A stretch of 64,000 bases of DNA from Euglena gracilis (lineage: Eukaryota > Euglenida > Euglenophyceae > Euglenales). The position numbers and the translations under genes were made by a program. The stretch spans positions 11,903,443 to 11,967,442 of the forward strand of contig CP154956.1 of the NCBI GenBank assembly GCA_039621445.1, read 5' to 3'. Below are positions 1 to 9,380 of this stretch, piece by piece; position 1 is the first letter of the stretch, and every line of letters starts with the position of its first letter. Under the pieces are notes generated by a model. The model was given only the letters and a program-made list of their open reading frames with translations. It had not been told where the DNA came from and ran no database searches.

Positions 1-299
1 TAATCCTTTTTCTGGTTCTCCTCCCCACAGGTGGTATTTTATTCCATTCTGGTCTTTGATTCAAGACTTAATTTCGAAGTTTCGTTTTTCTAATTTTGAA
101 GTCCTGAAAGGACAGCCAAGTCACTTGGCACTTTTCCTTGTCGTAGCCCATAGAGCTTCTCCCCTGTCTTGTGCTCTGCCTCTTATTTGGGGAAAAGGGC
201 AATACAGCTTTTACATTTATTTTATATTTTTCTTGTTACTCCTACTTATATCTTTTTCTGCGCACCAAAGGGCGAAAGCGATAAGGTAGGACGTACACT
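1..299 (+). mobile_element. 3' part of a family-B LTR (same family as element 3), cut by the window edge
   Basis: Ends in GACGTACACT like the element 3 LTRs and is followed by GCAGG (300-304), the element 3 target-site sequence. It aligns with 28,879-29,177: the right half is nearly identical, while the left 150 bp differs at many positions. It sits in the same place in an element-2 leader as element 3 does at 29,177, so it is the duplicated counterpart of that insertion. A pyrimidine tract and CAG|GTGG occur at 18-34. Confidence 0.8.
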
Positions 300-417
300 G
301 CAGGGGCCCGCCGCTGCCAGTCAGCATAGGATCGAACCAATCTGCTACCAAGTGTATAATACCTGGTAGCCTTTCTTTCTGTGAAGTATGTGTAGGATTG
401 TAACCACTCTGCTACCA
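300..417 (-). mobile_element. Element-2-type leader with two primer-binding-site copies
   Basis: Read on the minus strand, the LTR at 418-734 is followed at once by TGGTAGCAGAGTGG (417 to 404), which fits the 3' end of an initiator tRNA-Met. A second copy, TGGTAGCAGATTGGTTCGATCC (350 downwards), again follows an ACACT end. The two lie 67 bp apart, as if LTR-end plus PBS had been duplicated in tandem. The segment is nearly identical to 29,178-29,295. This is an LTR/interior junction, not host flank. Confidence 0.75.
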
Positions 418-734
418 AGTGTACGTCTGATTCCCAATTCCCCTTTCCCAATTCCCAAAAAGCCTTCGCTTTCGCCTGGGCTCACCTGCTTGGGAACTGA
501 AAATCAGAGTAACAGAAAATCCCTTTTCCCACTGCCCAAGAAGCAAAGCACGGAGCAATGCAGGGAGGACGGACTGGATACCCAAGTCCGGTCCGAAGAA
601 AAAGGAAGGACAAAGGGAAAAACAGAATACCACCTGAGGAGAGAGAAGGGGCACCCATTAGGAAATCCTAATAGGATCTGCTTCCCTCCTAACTTCCTCA
701 ACGGAAGGGGACAAAAACATACGCCTGGTACACA
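418..734 (-). mobile_element. LTR of element 2 (its 3' LTR; also 5' LTR of a tandem copy to the left)
   Basis: 317-bp LTR on the minus strand, starting TGTGTACCAGGCG (734) and ending GACGTACACT (418). It is about 97% identical by eye to 29,296-29,612. A polypurine tract (GGAAGGGGAA on minus) lies directly before its start at 735-744, and a PBS directly after its end at 417. This is only possible in an LTR-interior-LTR-interior tandem. A pyrimidine-rich tract and CAG|GTGG (minus, CAG at 636-634) look like a splice acceptor. Confidence 0.85.
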
Positions 735-1454
735 TTCCCCTTCCATGGCTATGCCCTATTTCCCCTTTGGACCAGGCATTCTGGCCACAGGGATTTCGGA
801 CACAGACCTGGTCTGTGGGAGGTGCACCGTGGCGCATCCACAGGGGCCCTTTCCGTCGCACAGGGGTCCACTCAAAGGAGGGGGCGGAAAGGAGGGGACC
901 CAAAAAGCCCAAAACGGTCAAAATGGTTGCACTTATTCTGCGGTCGCTTATTGGTATATAGTATATTTTAGCCCACTGGGGAAAATGGGGCTGGCAGGTT
1001 TCGTTGCCAAGCAAACCCATCCACCCAGTTTGGGTGTGCCCAAGACACTTGGGGTTGGGTCCATGGGCATTCCAAGAAAATCCATGGGGAGGGTGTGGAA
1101 GGAGGGGGCCTCTGACCAGTCAAACCTGGGCAGGGCGCATGGCCAGTCAAACCTGACCACGCAAAAGGAAATCCTACTCTACAAAACCAACTGCCGGCGA
1201 CAGCATTTGCCCCGGGGGGAAAGTAGATAGGAGTGGGGGGTTGGCTTAGGCCTGAAAAGTGGTGCTGTCTGGCAGCCTTAAGGCTTCAAACGCCGAAAAG
1301 AAAAAGGAAAGGAAAGAGGCCGTCGGCCCTGTGCGCTGCGTGTCGCACGCCCGAGAGAGGGGAGAGGGGAGAGGGGTGTGCATGCATGTGCATGGAATCC
1401 TGCACATGGCAGCACCCCGGTGGGAAACTTACTAGCGGCGAATACCGCAAATGG
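735..1454 (-). mobile_element. 3' untranslated part of element 2, with PPT at 735-744
   Basis: Non-coding. On the minus strand it matches 28,240-28,745 (before the element 3 3' LTR) and 62,183-62,710. Shared landmarks are CTGCCAGACAGC, the GCCGGCAGTTGG block and the Phe/Pro-coding-like stretch near the PPT. Its right end joins the element 1 TSD TCTTC (1,455-1,459). The element 2 sequence resumes at 13,062, so element 1 landed inside element 2. Confidence 0.75.
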
Positions 1455-1470
1455 TCTTCGAAGGGGGGGG

Positions 1471-2072
1471 TGGCCGGCGGGAGGCGGCCTGGCGCCTGCA
1501 CACTGGAATTAGCGCATTTTCTGCCCCATTCCGCTACTTTTTTTACCTGTGTACTATCCTCCCCCAGGTTCTCTCTTCCGAATGTTTCATTCAAAGAATT
1601 GTGCATGCTGAATCAAGAAGAATCAAAATATCAATCTGATTTCAATAAAACAATTGTCCAAGAAATTCAAAAAAGTTAATCCGGAAGGCCAAGCCAAAGG
1701 GGAACCCAAGGCAGCGATTCAAATTCAAAAAAGAAGGGCAACCGGCGCTGGGAAGCAAGGTGAAGGCGTTCTTCCGCCCCCCCCCCCCGCTACCATTTTT
1801 TAAATTCAATCCAGGCTTCCCCCCCCCCTACTGCTTCAGAGGCACCCCCAAGGAGTTAGCCAAAAATACCGTTGCCCCCCCCATTTTTTGAATTTTTTGG
1901 CTGCCGGAACCCAGGTTCTGGCTGAATTCAGGGACCAAAAGACACAAAAAAAGAGAATTTTTGGGACGCGTGTGCCTATTTTTACCGGAGCGCCGGGTGA
2001 CTGTTTTCCCCCACTCGGCCTGCCGTGGAGCCCATTCCGCGCCCGGTCACCGAACCGGCGAGAGGGGAAAAC
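1471..2072 (+). mobile_element. 5' LTR of element 1
   Basis: About 602 bp, a direct repeat of 12,456-13,061. The LTR proper should start TGTGGGCGGCGGG as in the 3' copy; here it reads GGTGGCCGGCGGG. Between the TSD and this start lie eleven bases (GAAGGGGGGGG, 1,460-1,470) that match the PPT preceding the 3' LTR. It ends GGGGAAAAC directly before the PBS. C-runs of different lengths are the main differences between the two LTRs. Confidence 0.85.
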
Positions 2073-2083
2073 TGGTAGCAGAG
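2073..2083 (+). other. Primer binding site of element 1
   Basis: TGGTAGCAGAG immediately after the LTR end. It equals the complement of the last 11 bases (CTCTGCTACCA) of a eukaryotic initiator tRNA-Met. Confidence 0.85.
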
Positions 2084-2141
2084 GCTTGTTCGTTCTACGT
2101 TGATCATTGAAGGCCATTTTCTCGAGTGCCTTCTTTTAGAA

Positions 2142-5100
2142 ATGCGAAGCGTGCACACATCCCCAGAATTTTCCACACACGAAGAGGCTACGGCCCACCG
2201 GGACACAGACAGGATGCCAACCTTTGCGGCGGACTCTGAAGTGGTAGCCCCCACCGCAAGTCTTTCCGATAGCCCTCGGGAAGCGCAAGAAAACACCACA
2301 AGAAGATACCCCCGATCCCCTGCCCCATCCCCACTCCCATCCCCACAATCCCCGTTTCCCGCGCTCCCAGCCCCACCCCAACTCCCACTCATCCCCCTTC
2401 AATCCGAATCCCTAGTCGATAGCCCTCGAGACTCGTCCCAAGTCCCCATCCTGTTCCCGAAATTAGCCCAGCCCCAGAGCTGGGACCCGACCCCCTGGCT
2501 ACCACCTGGGGCCCCACCCTCTCAGCTTTTCCCCGGGACCCCACCCTTCCCCCAGCTGATCCCTTCCCTGCCCTTCCCGTTCCCCTTCCCGTCCGAGGTG
2601 CCCCACCTGTGGGGCGTCCCGGAGCTGCAGAGTGAGCGGGCCTTCGCAGGCCTGCCGGTGCCCGTGCCCAGCCCCGGGCCACCGAGGAGCCCTGATGAGG
2701 GCATGCGGGCCATCACATATCACCCCGCCCACGAGCTGGGCCCCGGCGAGTCCGAGGGCCGAGACGGGATCCCCGTCCCCGTGGCTGGCCTGATCCCCTC
2801 TGTGCATCCGTCCTCGAAGTCTGCTCTGCCACCTGTACCGGTGGCAGGGCTCTCGCCGTCGCAGATGGCGTCGTCGTCCAGCCAAGCAGCAATCGCCGCA
2901 CCGGTGGCAGTGCCGCCTCCCTACCGGTCGCCCAGCGAACACCCGAGCACCACGGCCGTGCACCCACACTTCCGCAACCCCCCATCCTCGGTCCGGCCGC
3001 ACAAGGTGCCGCGGCTGGGCCTCTCCGATGACGAAGGAGATGATGAGGGTGAAGGAGAAGGTGAAAGTGCTCAACAACGCCGGGGAGAAGGTCCTCGTGA
3101 TGACGACGAGGAGTGGCTGGCGGGCGGGGAGCAGAGCGAGATATACGACACCGCGGGAAAGCCGGACGACGTCATGCAGGGCCCCCCCCGAGTGGGAGGC
3201 AGCATACGCTGCGTTGCAGACGTGGATGGACCGCCTCTGCAACACCGTCGACTTCATCGGCTCCAAGGCGAAGGAGACGTGGGACAGTTGGGCGGCCGTG
3301 CAAATGGCCGCCGCCGTGAAGGACAAGGTGGACGAGCAAGGTCTGGCGGTGCAAGAGCTGAAGAAAAGGATGGCGGCCCAAGAAGGGGCCCACGTGGACC
3401 TGATGGAGTACGTGGTGAAGGTGAGGGACGACATCGTCAGACTACATCAAGGAATATCACAACTCCACAAGCTCACGCCCATGGTGGCCACGGCGGAGGA
3501 GCGGATGACAAGAGTGGAGAAGTACACCCACGACGCGCTCGGAGACTTCAGTGAGGATCTTCAAAGGATCCGGGCGAAGGTGAAGGAGGCGGAAGACAAC
3601 GCCGCGGCCGCAGTAATGGCGGTGAAGAGCGGCGTACCGACGAGTGGACTCCGAGCTGGTGGAGGTGGCGCATCTCAGGGCCGCGGTGCAGGAGCTGCTG
3701 CAAGAGAAGGAGCGGTGGCGGGCCGAGAACGCCCAGCTGCAGGGAAACTCAACGCCGTCGAGGCGCAGATGGCCGCCTTCACTGCCAAGATGGAGGCGAT
3801 TGCGGTGGCGCAGGGCAAGGCGGTGGAGGTGATGCCGCGCCTGGTGGAGCAGCTGCAGTATCAGCAGGCCGAGAACGCCTGGCTGAAGGAGCAGGTCAAG
3901 TTCCTGGTGGCGCAGGTGTCCTCCCTCACCACCAAGGTGGAGGCAGCCGCGGCCAAGGAGCCAAAGGCCACAGAGCTGCCGCCGCTGATCGTGGGGAGGT
4001 TCCAGAAGGAGGACACGGAGATCCAGAAGGTGGGAGCCCAAGCCCAAGGGCTGACTGTGGCCGTGCAACGGGTCGCCGCGGACAGCCCCGGTGACAAGAT
4101 CCGGGTGGTGGAGGCCGAAGTGCAGAAGGTGAACGTCCAGACGCAGGCCGTGGTGATGGCCGTGCAGCGGCTGGACCAGATCGTCTCGAAGGTGATCATA
4201 TCCTCCCAAGCCAAGGCGGTGCCGTCAATGCCCGCCAAGGCTCCGCCACCCCCGGCTGAGCAGCAGCCGGAACCGGTGGCCCGGCAGCAACCAGTGCCAG
4301 AGGTGAAAACGGTCCAGATGGAGAAGCCCACGCAAGAAAAGTCCGTGGTGCAGGAGAAGCCGTCGTCCACCCTCCGACCAGCTCTCCGGCTGGTCCGGAA
4401 GCAGGCCGCGGCGGGAGGGGGCGGTGTGCCGTCCCTCTCCATCGCCCGCCTGACCACGCCGTCCGCCGTCCCCGTCGCCAGCGTGTCCGCGGTGCGAGAG
4501 GACCGCATCGCCCCGGTGCAGGCCCAGCCAGCGGCCCTGCACTTCCTCCCGCCGCCGCTTGTGGAACTCCGTCATCGGCCTCCACCCGGGCCGGTTCTCC
4601 GGGCATCCGGAGGACTGGACGCAGTGGCGGAGGCGGTGGCTCCTGTTCCTTCGGGAACTCGAGCAGGCGTGGCCGTCCATCACGTCAGCCCAGCGTCTCG
4701 CCATGTTCCGCGCGGCTTTGGACGAAGCCACGGTGCTGATGCTGGACGAGGAGATCGAGACCAAAGGAGAGGTGGAGTATGACGTGCCGTTCGCGGAGGT
4801 GGACCTGGCGAACGGCGGCGAGGACAAGGAGGTCCTGCGGCGGCGTATGAGGAAGCTGAACTTGGTGACGAGCGGGAAGCTGACCGAGAAGTCCTGGAGG
4901 GAGTATTACGCGCAGATGGCGTCCATGGCGAGGCAGGTGGGCACGGAGGAGGAGGAGCTGGGGAAGCTCCTCGGGGAGGCCATGTCCCTCCACCCCTGGC
5001 GCCGGAAGGTGGCGCAGGACGAGGACAAGCGGGTGGACCACCGGTCCATCGTGCTGGAGGGCCTGCCGATGGACCCGACGGTGGGGGAGGAGAAGGAGAT

Positions 5101-5836
5101 GATCAAGCAAGAGACCACGGTGGCCCCCGCCTCGGTGCGGAAGGCGGGGCGCCGCTTCGTGGTGGTGCCAGTGGGCGACTAGCACCCACCCTGGTTCAAG
5201 GCCGTGTACGACCGCCAGCGGCTCGAGGGCGGCAGCATCGTCACGGTGATGGCCGACTCGTGCGACATACCGGCGAAGGACATCCACAACCTCATGGTGA
5301 GATGGCTGCGGATGGAGGCGAAGATGGCCCCCGAGAAGGAGAAGGAGATCCCGGAGAAGCGGCCGGTACCACGCTGGCAACGGGACGTGGAGGTCGACGA
5401 CACCACCGAGGAGCCGTACGTCCAGGAGGGGGAGAAGACGAACGTGCCGCCGAAGAAGGAGAAGCAAGCGCAGCAACCACGTCCGCCGACGCCGCCGGTG
5501 CCCACGCCCCAAGGCAAGGGACAAGGCCAAGGGGGACGTGGGTACCCAGAGCAGTGGTCATCGAGCCCATGGACGAGTGAAGAAGGAAAGGGAAAGGGTG
5601 GATACCAAGCCGAGCAGTGGTCATCGAGTGCATGGCAAGGAAATGAAGGAAAAGTAAAAGGTGGTGGGTACCATGGCGAGCAGTGGACATCGAATGCCCC
5701 AAGACAAGATGAAGGCAAAGGAAAAGGCAAGGCGAAAGGTGGAGCCAAAGGAGATCAAGGAAAAGGAAAGTCTAACGGCAAAGGCAAGGACGGCAAGAGC
5801 AACGTCTCGGCCGTCCAGGAGCAGTATCGTGAGTGA
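2142..5836 (+). pseudogene. gag: gag of element 1 (frameshifted)
   Basis: First ATG after the PBS is at 2,142. The N-terminal 300 residues are Pro/Ser/Ala-rich and acidic. A frameshift in a C8 run near 3,185 leads into a long Ala/Glu/Lys/Gln-rich coiled-coil region (about 3,190-4,300). A second shift near 4,550 leads into a folded-looking domain containing HPEDWTQWRRRWLLFL and LTEKSWREYYAQMASMARQ, the best candidate for the capsid region. An in-frame TAG at 5,180 interrupts it; the same frame continues to 5,836 as a Gly/Lys-rich basic tail. No CCHC zinc knuckle is visible, so the basic tail probably binds RNA. Gag identity rests on position and composition rather than on a recognised domain. 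Confidence 0.75.
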
Positions 5837-6239
5837 CGGGGCCGCCCAGGCCCCAGGGATGGGGGTCTGGGCCGGCCGTCAAATCCCAACGCCAGCGTCA
5901 GCGTGCGGGCAATCACCCAAGAGCCCCGCACGCCCCCCAGACCCAGCAGGCCTCAAATCTCCCAAGGAGGGGAGAGACCGTGCCCTGAAGCACACGGTCA
6001 ACGCGGGGACCATCGGATTTCGACAAACAACTACTGGTCCGTGTTACAGAAGAAGTCCCGTCGTTCCGAGCAACTGTCTGCGGCGCGACCGGTCTCGGCT
6101 GCGCAGTCCTCGCCCCCCGCCAAGCCAGCAGCGTCCGTGCCATCGTCTGCGCAGCATCGTGCCACCGCGACGCCCCCAGTCCGGCAGCAGCAGGAGCGAG
6201 CGCCGCGCCAGTCCGCACCAAGCCGGACGACCAGGAGGT

Positions 6240-6520
6240 GGCGGCTGCGGAAGGCCGACTTCCGGGTCCGCAAGGCGAAGGAGATCATCGCCTACCTGCG
6301 GCCGTCCCTGTGGTGGCAGGAGAATCCCCGCTATGGGAATCTCCGCCACCGCAAGGTCGTGGAGGACATGCAGTACGTCGATGTGGACTACTGCATGTTC
6401 GAGGCGTGGGGATATCGCAAGCCCACACGCTTCTGGATCGCGGACTCCATGGCCCCCATGCAGGACATCGTGTGTGACGGCCAGTGCGAGAACATCGTGG
6501 AGGAGCAACATGGACGGTGA
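6240..6520 (+). pseudogene. C-terminal fragment of a C5-cytosine methyltransferase-like domain inside element 1
   Basis: One frame reads EIIAYLRPSLWWQENPRYG, then VDYCMFEAWGYRKPTRFWI and a Cys pair (CDGQC). ENP followed 30-40 residues later by an R-x-P-T-R-x-W block matches the order of motif VI (EN-x) and motif VIII of C5 DNA methyltransferases. DNMT-like domains are known cargo of gypsy elements in algae and dinoflagellates. Motif I and the catalytic Pro-Cys of motif IV are absent, so it is an inactive remnant. It lies between gag and protease. Upstream (5,837-6,239) and downstream (6,521-6,822) sequence is a Pro/Ala/Ser/Arg-rich linker. Family assignment is from motif recall and needs a profile search. 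Confidence 0.6.
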
Positions 6521-6822
6521 CATCACCGACGGCAGCTGGGTGGGGCATCCTAACAGCGCGGCACCCGGGAGCAAGCGTGTCGCATTCCCGAAGGTGTCGT
6601 CCGATACCTGTGCGAGCGCACCCCACCAACCCGCCAAGCAGCCGTGCCGCCCAGCGCGATACCGCCGTCGCCGGCACCCGCACCCGCGTCCGCCACCGCA
6701 CCGCCAAGCCGGACGGCGCTGCCCCCGCAAGCAGCGGCGCTGTCCCAGGCCCCGCGTCAACGACCGCCATCGTGCACCCGCCAAGCATCGTGCGCCGCCG
6801 CCGAGCCGCACAACGATCCACC

Positions 6823-7155
6823 TGTGTGCGGCAGACGGGAGATCCTACGGAGGTAGGTCGCCGGCGCGTAGTACCAAGCTGAGTATCGCTCGAGTAGCTT
6901 ACTCGGTAAGGTGCTGGGCTCACACACGGGAGGTCGTGGGTTCGAGACCCAAGTCCCGCCGTGTGAGTCCTGGTCGATCCCGTACGGGCAGAGGGCATAC
7001 CGCGGGGATCGACCGGCGCGTGCAACTGCGCCCAAGGACGAGACACTGGTTGGCCGGACCTTGGGTGTAGTTCCCCGCCTGAGGGCGTGCCACGGCAAGT
7101 AGTATGAGCTGCCCCGTGGCCGTCCAACGGCGTGTGGTGACGACCGACGTATACA
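6823..7155 (+). mobile_element. Solo LTR of the TRIM family, inserted in element 1
   Basis: 333 bp, TGTGTGCGG...GTATACA, flanked by the 5-bp TSD CCACC (6,818-6,822 and 7,156-7,160). It is the same length as, and highly similar to, the two LTRs of the complete TRIM at 30,326-31,348. It splits the Pro-rich linker before protease; removing it with one TSD copy leaves the linker reading frame open. LTR-LTR recombination after insertion is the usual source of a solo LTR. Confidence 0.92.
6895..6949 (+). promoter_or_regulatory. tRNA-like Pol III internal promoter (A and B boxes) inside the LTR
   Basis: TAGCTTACTCGG (6,895-6,906) fits the A-box consensus TRGYNNARNNG, and GGTTCGAGACC (6,939-6,949) is a perfect B box. 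Their 32-nt separation is that of a tRNA. A T-arm-like 4-bp stem with the loop TTCGAGA can be drawn. The acceptor and anticodon stems do not close, so this is tRNA-like rather than a tRNA gene. Confidence 0.65.
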
Positions 7156-7169
7156 CCACCCGCCGAGCC

Positions 7170-7815
7170 CGTCACCACCGCCGCCGACGAGCCCCAGCCC
7201 CCGCTGAAGGTCCACAAGGTCACCGTCCGTCCGTGGCAGTACCGCCCCAGCCGGCCCATTCAGTTGGGCCGCATGGAGAGGCGGGGCGGCAGCTACCAGC
7301 TGATGCTGGATGTGGTCATCGAGATCGACGGCCGGGAGGAGAAGGCGAAGGCCCTCATCGACACGGGAGCGCAGACGTCGCTGATCCGTCGGAACTTGTT
7401 CCCGAACGGATGTTTCCGCCGCAGCGAGCGACCGCTGCTGCTGCGGACCGTGAACGGCGCCCTGCTGGCAGGCGGCAGCAACGAGGCGGACGTCCTCCTG
7501 GTGTTCAACGCGAGGAGTGAAGGAGAGAGGAGTGGAGGAGTGAAGAGGTGGCACAGCCAGATCACCGTCAATGACGGTGATATAGGGTGTGACCTGATTC
7601 TGGGTTACCCCTGGCTGAAGGAGCACAGGCTGGATGTACAACCCTGGCGGGATGCGCTCCAGCTCCACGACGACCCCGGATGGGTCATCGCCGGCACCGA
7701 AGCAAGCGAGATCGCAGCGCTAAGCACACGCACCCACGCGACCGTCCGAGCCCGCAGCCCGTCGCCGTTGCCCGCACGCCGTCCGAAGTGGAGGAGGAGA
7801 TGGAGGCCGAGGTGA
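7170..7815 (+). pseudogene. Protease region of element 1
   Basis: Retroviral-type aspartic protease. The active site ALIDTGAQTSLI (D-T-G at about 7,359-7,367) follows an IEIDGREEKAKA strand. A second conserved block, CDLILGYPWLKEHRLD (about 7,592-7,639), is the flap-distal ILG motif. The domain is intact in one frame; the sequence before 7,264 in the same frame is the linker downstream of the solo LTR. It would cleave the Gag-Pol polyprotein during particle maturation. Confidence 0.85.
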
Positions 7816-8720
7816 GGAAGATTAGGCTCACCGTCGGGGTCAACGGCCCCGACGGAGACGAGGAGTACGTGGCCCTGGACGCCGAGGAGGAGGCAATGGT
7901 GGCCAAGGTGCTGATCGACGCTGCCAAGGAGGCGAAGGAAGTCCGTGGGGTCCTAGTCTGGCCGTCCAGCTGCGTGCCGAGAAGCTCAAGGAGTTCGAGC
8001 GCCGCGTCTTCTGCGCCCGCGTCCACCCCGATCCGCCCCCCCTGAGGCCAGCACTTGTTGGCGGTGCTGCGCCTCAAGCCAAACGCCCTGCCGGTGGTGC
8101 GGAGGGTGATCCACCTGAAGGGCGAGCGGCTGGAGGCGCTGCGGGAAATGGAGGAGGAGTGTCGCCGTGACCGGAAGGTGGAGCCGGGCCGCGGCCCGTG
8201 GCGGGCGGCGGCCTTCCCGATTCGGAAGAAGAACGGGAAGTGGAGGATGGTGTGTGACTACGCGGTGACTAACCTGCAGATCATGGCAGACAGCTACCCC
8301 TTGCCCTTGACGGAGGAGATCGTGGCGGAGCAGGCGAAGTGTCCCCTCTTCAGCACCATCGACTTGCGGGACGCGTTCCACCAGGTGGCCTTGGCGGAGG
8401 AGAGCCGACCGGTGACGAACGTCCAGCTGCCGGGTGGGCTGTGGCAGTGGCGTGTGGTCCCGCAGGGGATCAACGTCGGGCCCGACGGACGAGGAGTTCT
8501 ACCAGAAGCACGCACGAGACGTCCGTGAGACGTTGCTGGCATTGGAGAAGGACAAATGGGTCAGCGACAGCCGCATTGTCAAGCTCTTCATGAGGCAGGT
8601 CGAGTTCGTGGGGCATGTCCTGGGGTACGGCAGGAGGGCGCCTGCCCCAGGCAAACTGTCGGCGGTGCAGCAATGGCAGCTGCCGCCGACGGTCAGCAGT
8701 CTCCGCGCGCGACACCTCGT
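7816..8720 (+). pseudogene. Reverse transcriptase of element 1, active site deleted
   Basis: RT landmarks in order: GRGPWRAAAFPIRKKNGKWR, VCDYAVTN, SYPLPLTEEI, the first catalytic block STIDLRDAFHQVAL, and QWRVVPQGINVG. The sequence then jumps with a frameshift near 8,480 to DEEFYQKHARDVRETL and FVGHVLGYGRRAPAPGKL, which in intact elements lies after the YxDD box. The intervening 35-45 residues, including YxDD, are missing, so the enzyme cannot polymerise. There is also a frame change near 7,950 upstream. Confidence 0.88.
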
Positions 8721-9380
8721 GGCACGGCACCGAGGCCGACACGAAGGAGATGAAGGCCCACATCCTGGAGGAGAAGCTGCGCGAGAAGGCCACCCCGAAG
8801 GCGGTGCATCCCGAGGACGAGGAGACCAAGGCAGAACAGGTGGAGAGGTCAACCCTGAAGGAGGGGAGAGAGCTGGCCGTCATCCAGCTGATCCGGCTCC
8901 AGTCGTTTGCCGCGGTCCCGTCAGCGTCCCACATCGCCGTCACCACGCGCAGCCGCCTCGACACGCAGCGCAAGGCCCGAGACGCCCCAGCAGACGCCCC
9001 GCACGGTACGCGGTCCGATCACCCACGCGAGATGCACCCGTCAGCCTCGTCTCCCGCGGACGCAGCAGTCCCACCGTCGGCATCGTCTGCGGCAGTCCCA
9101 CCAACTGCGTCGTGCATCGCATCACCAGCGTCCGTGCCAGCACCATCGTCCAACGCGCCATCGCCAGCCCCATCACCAGCACCACAGTCCACCGCACCGC
9201 AGTCCATCGCACCGCCCGCAGCGCCCACAGCCGGTGTGTCACCACCGGCCATGCCCATCCCAGCGTCCGCAGCCGGTGTGCCATCACCGGCCGCGTCAGT
9301 CCCGTCTGCAGCGCCCGCAGCGGGTGTGCCGTCAACCGCTGATCCCGTGCCCCCGCAGCCTGACCTGGACATCAACGTCT
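8721..9380 (+). pseudogene. Collapsed RNase H region and Ala/Pro/Ser-rich spacer of element 1
   Basis: Right after the RT thumb only a short acidic/Lys piece (about 8,722-8,880) stands where connection and RNase H domains should be. No DEDD-type RNase H motifs (such as the VETDAS-like block) are present. From about 8,890 to 9,360 the open frame is a repetitive Ala/Pro/Ser/Val spacer built of CCCGCAGC-like units. Another deletion is inferred near 8,700. Confidence 0.6.

Noticed and set aside
2499-5748. Several minus-strand open frames over gag of element 1
   Set aside because: Shadows of the GC-rich plus-strand gag, with Arg/Gly/His-rich composition typical of antisense frames.
6886-6965. A genuine tRNA gene in the TRIM LTR
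   Set aside because: A and B boxes are good but acceptor and anticodon stems do not pair; three copies lie within LTRs.
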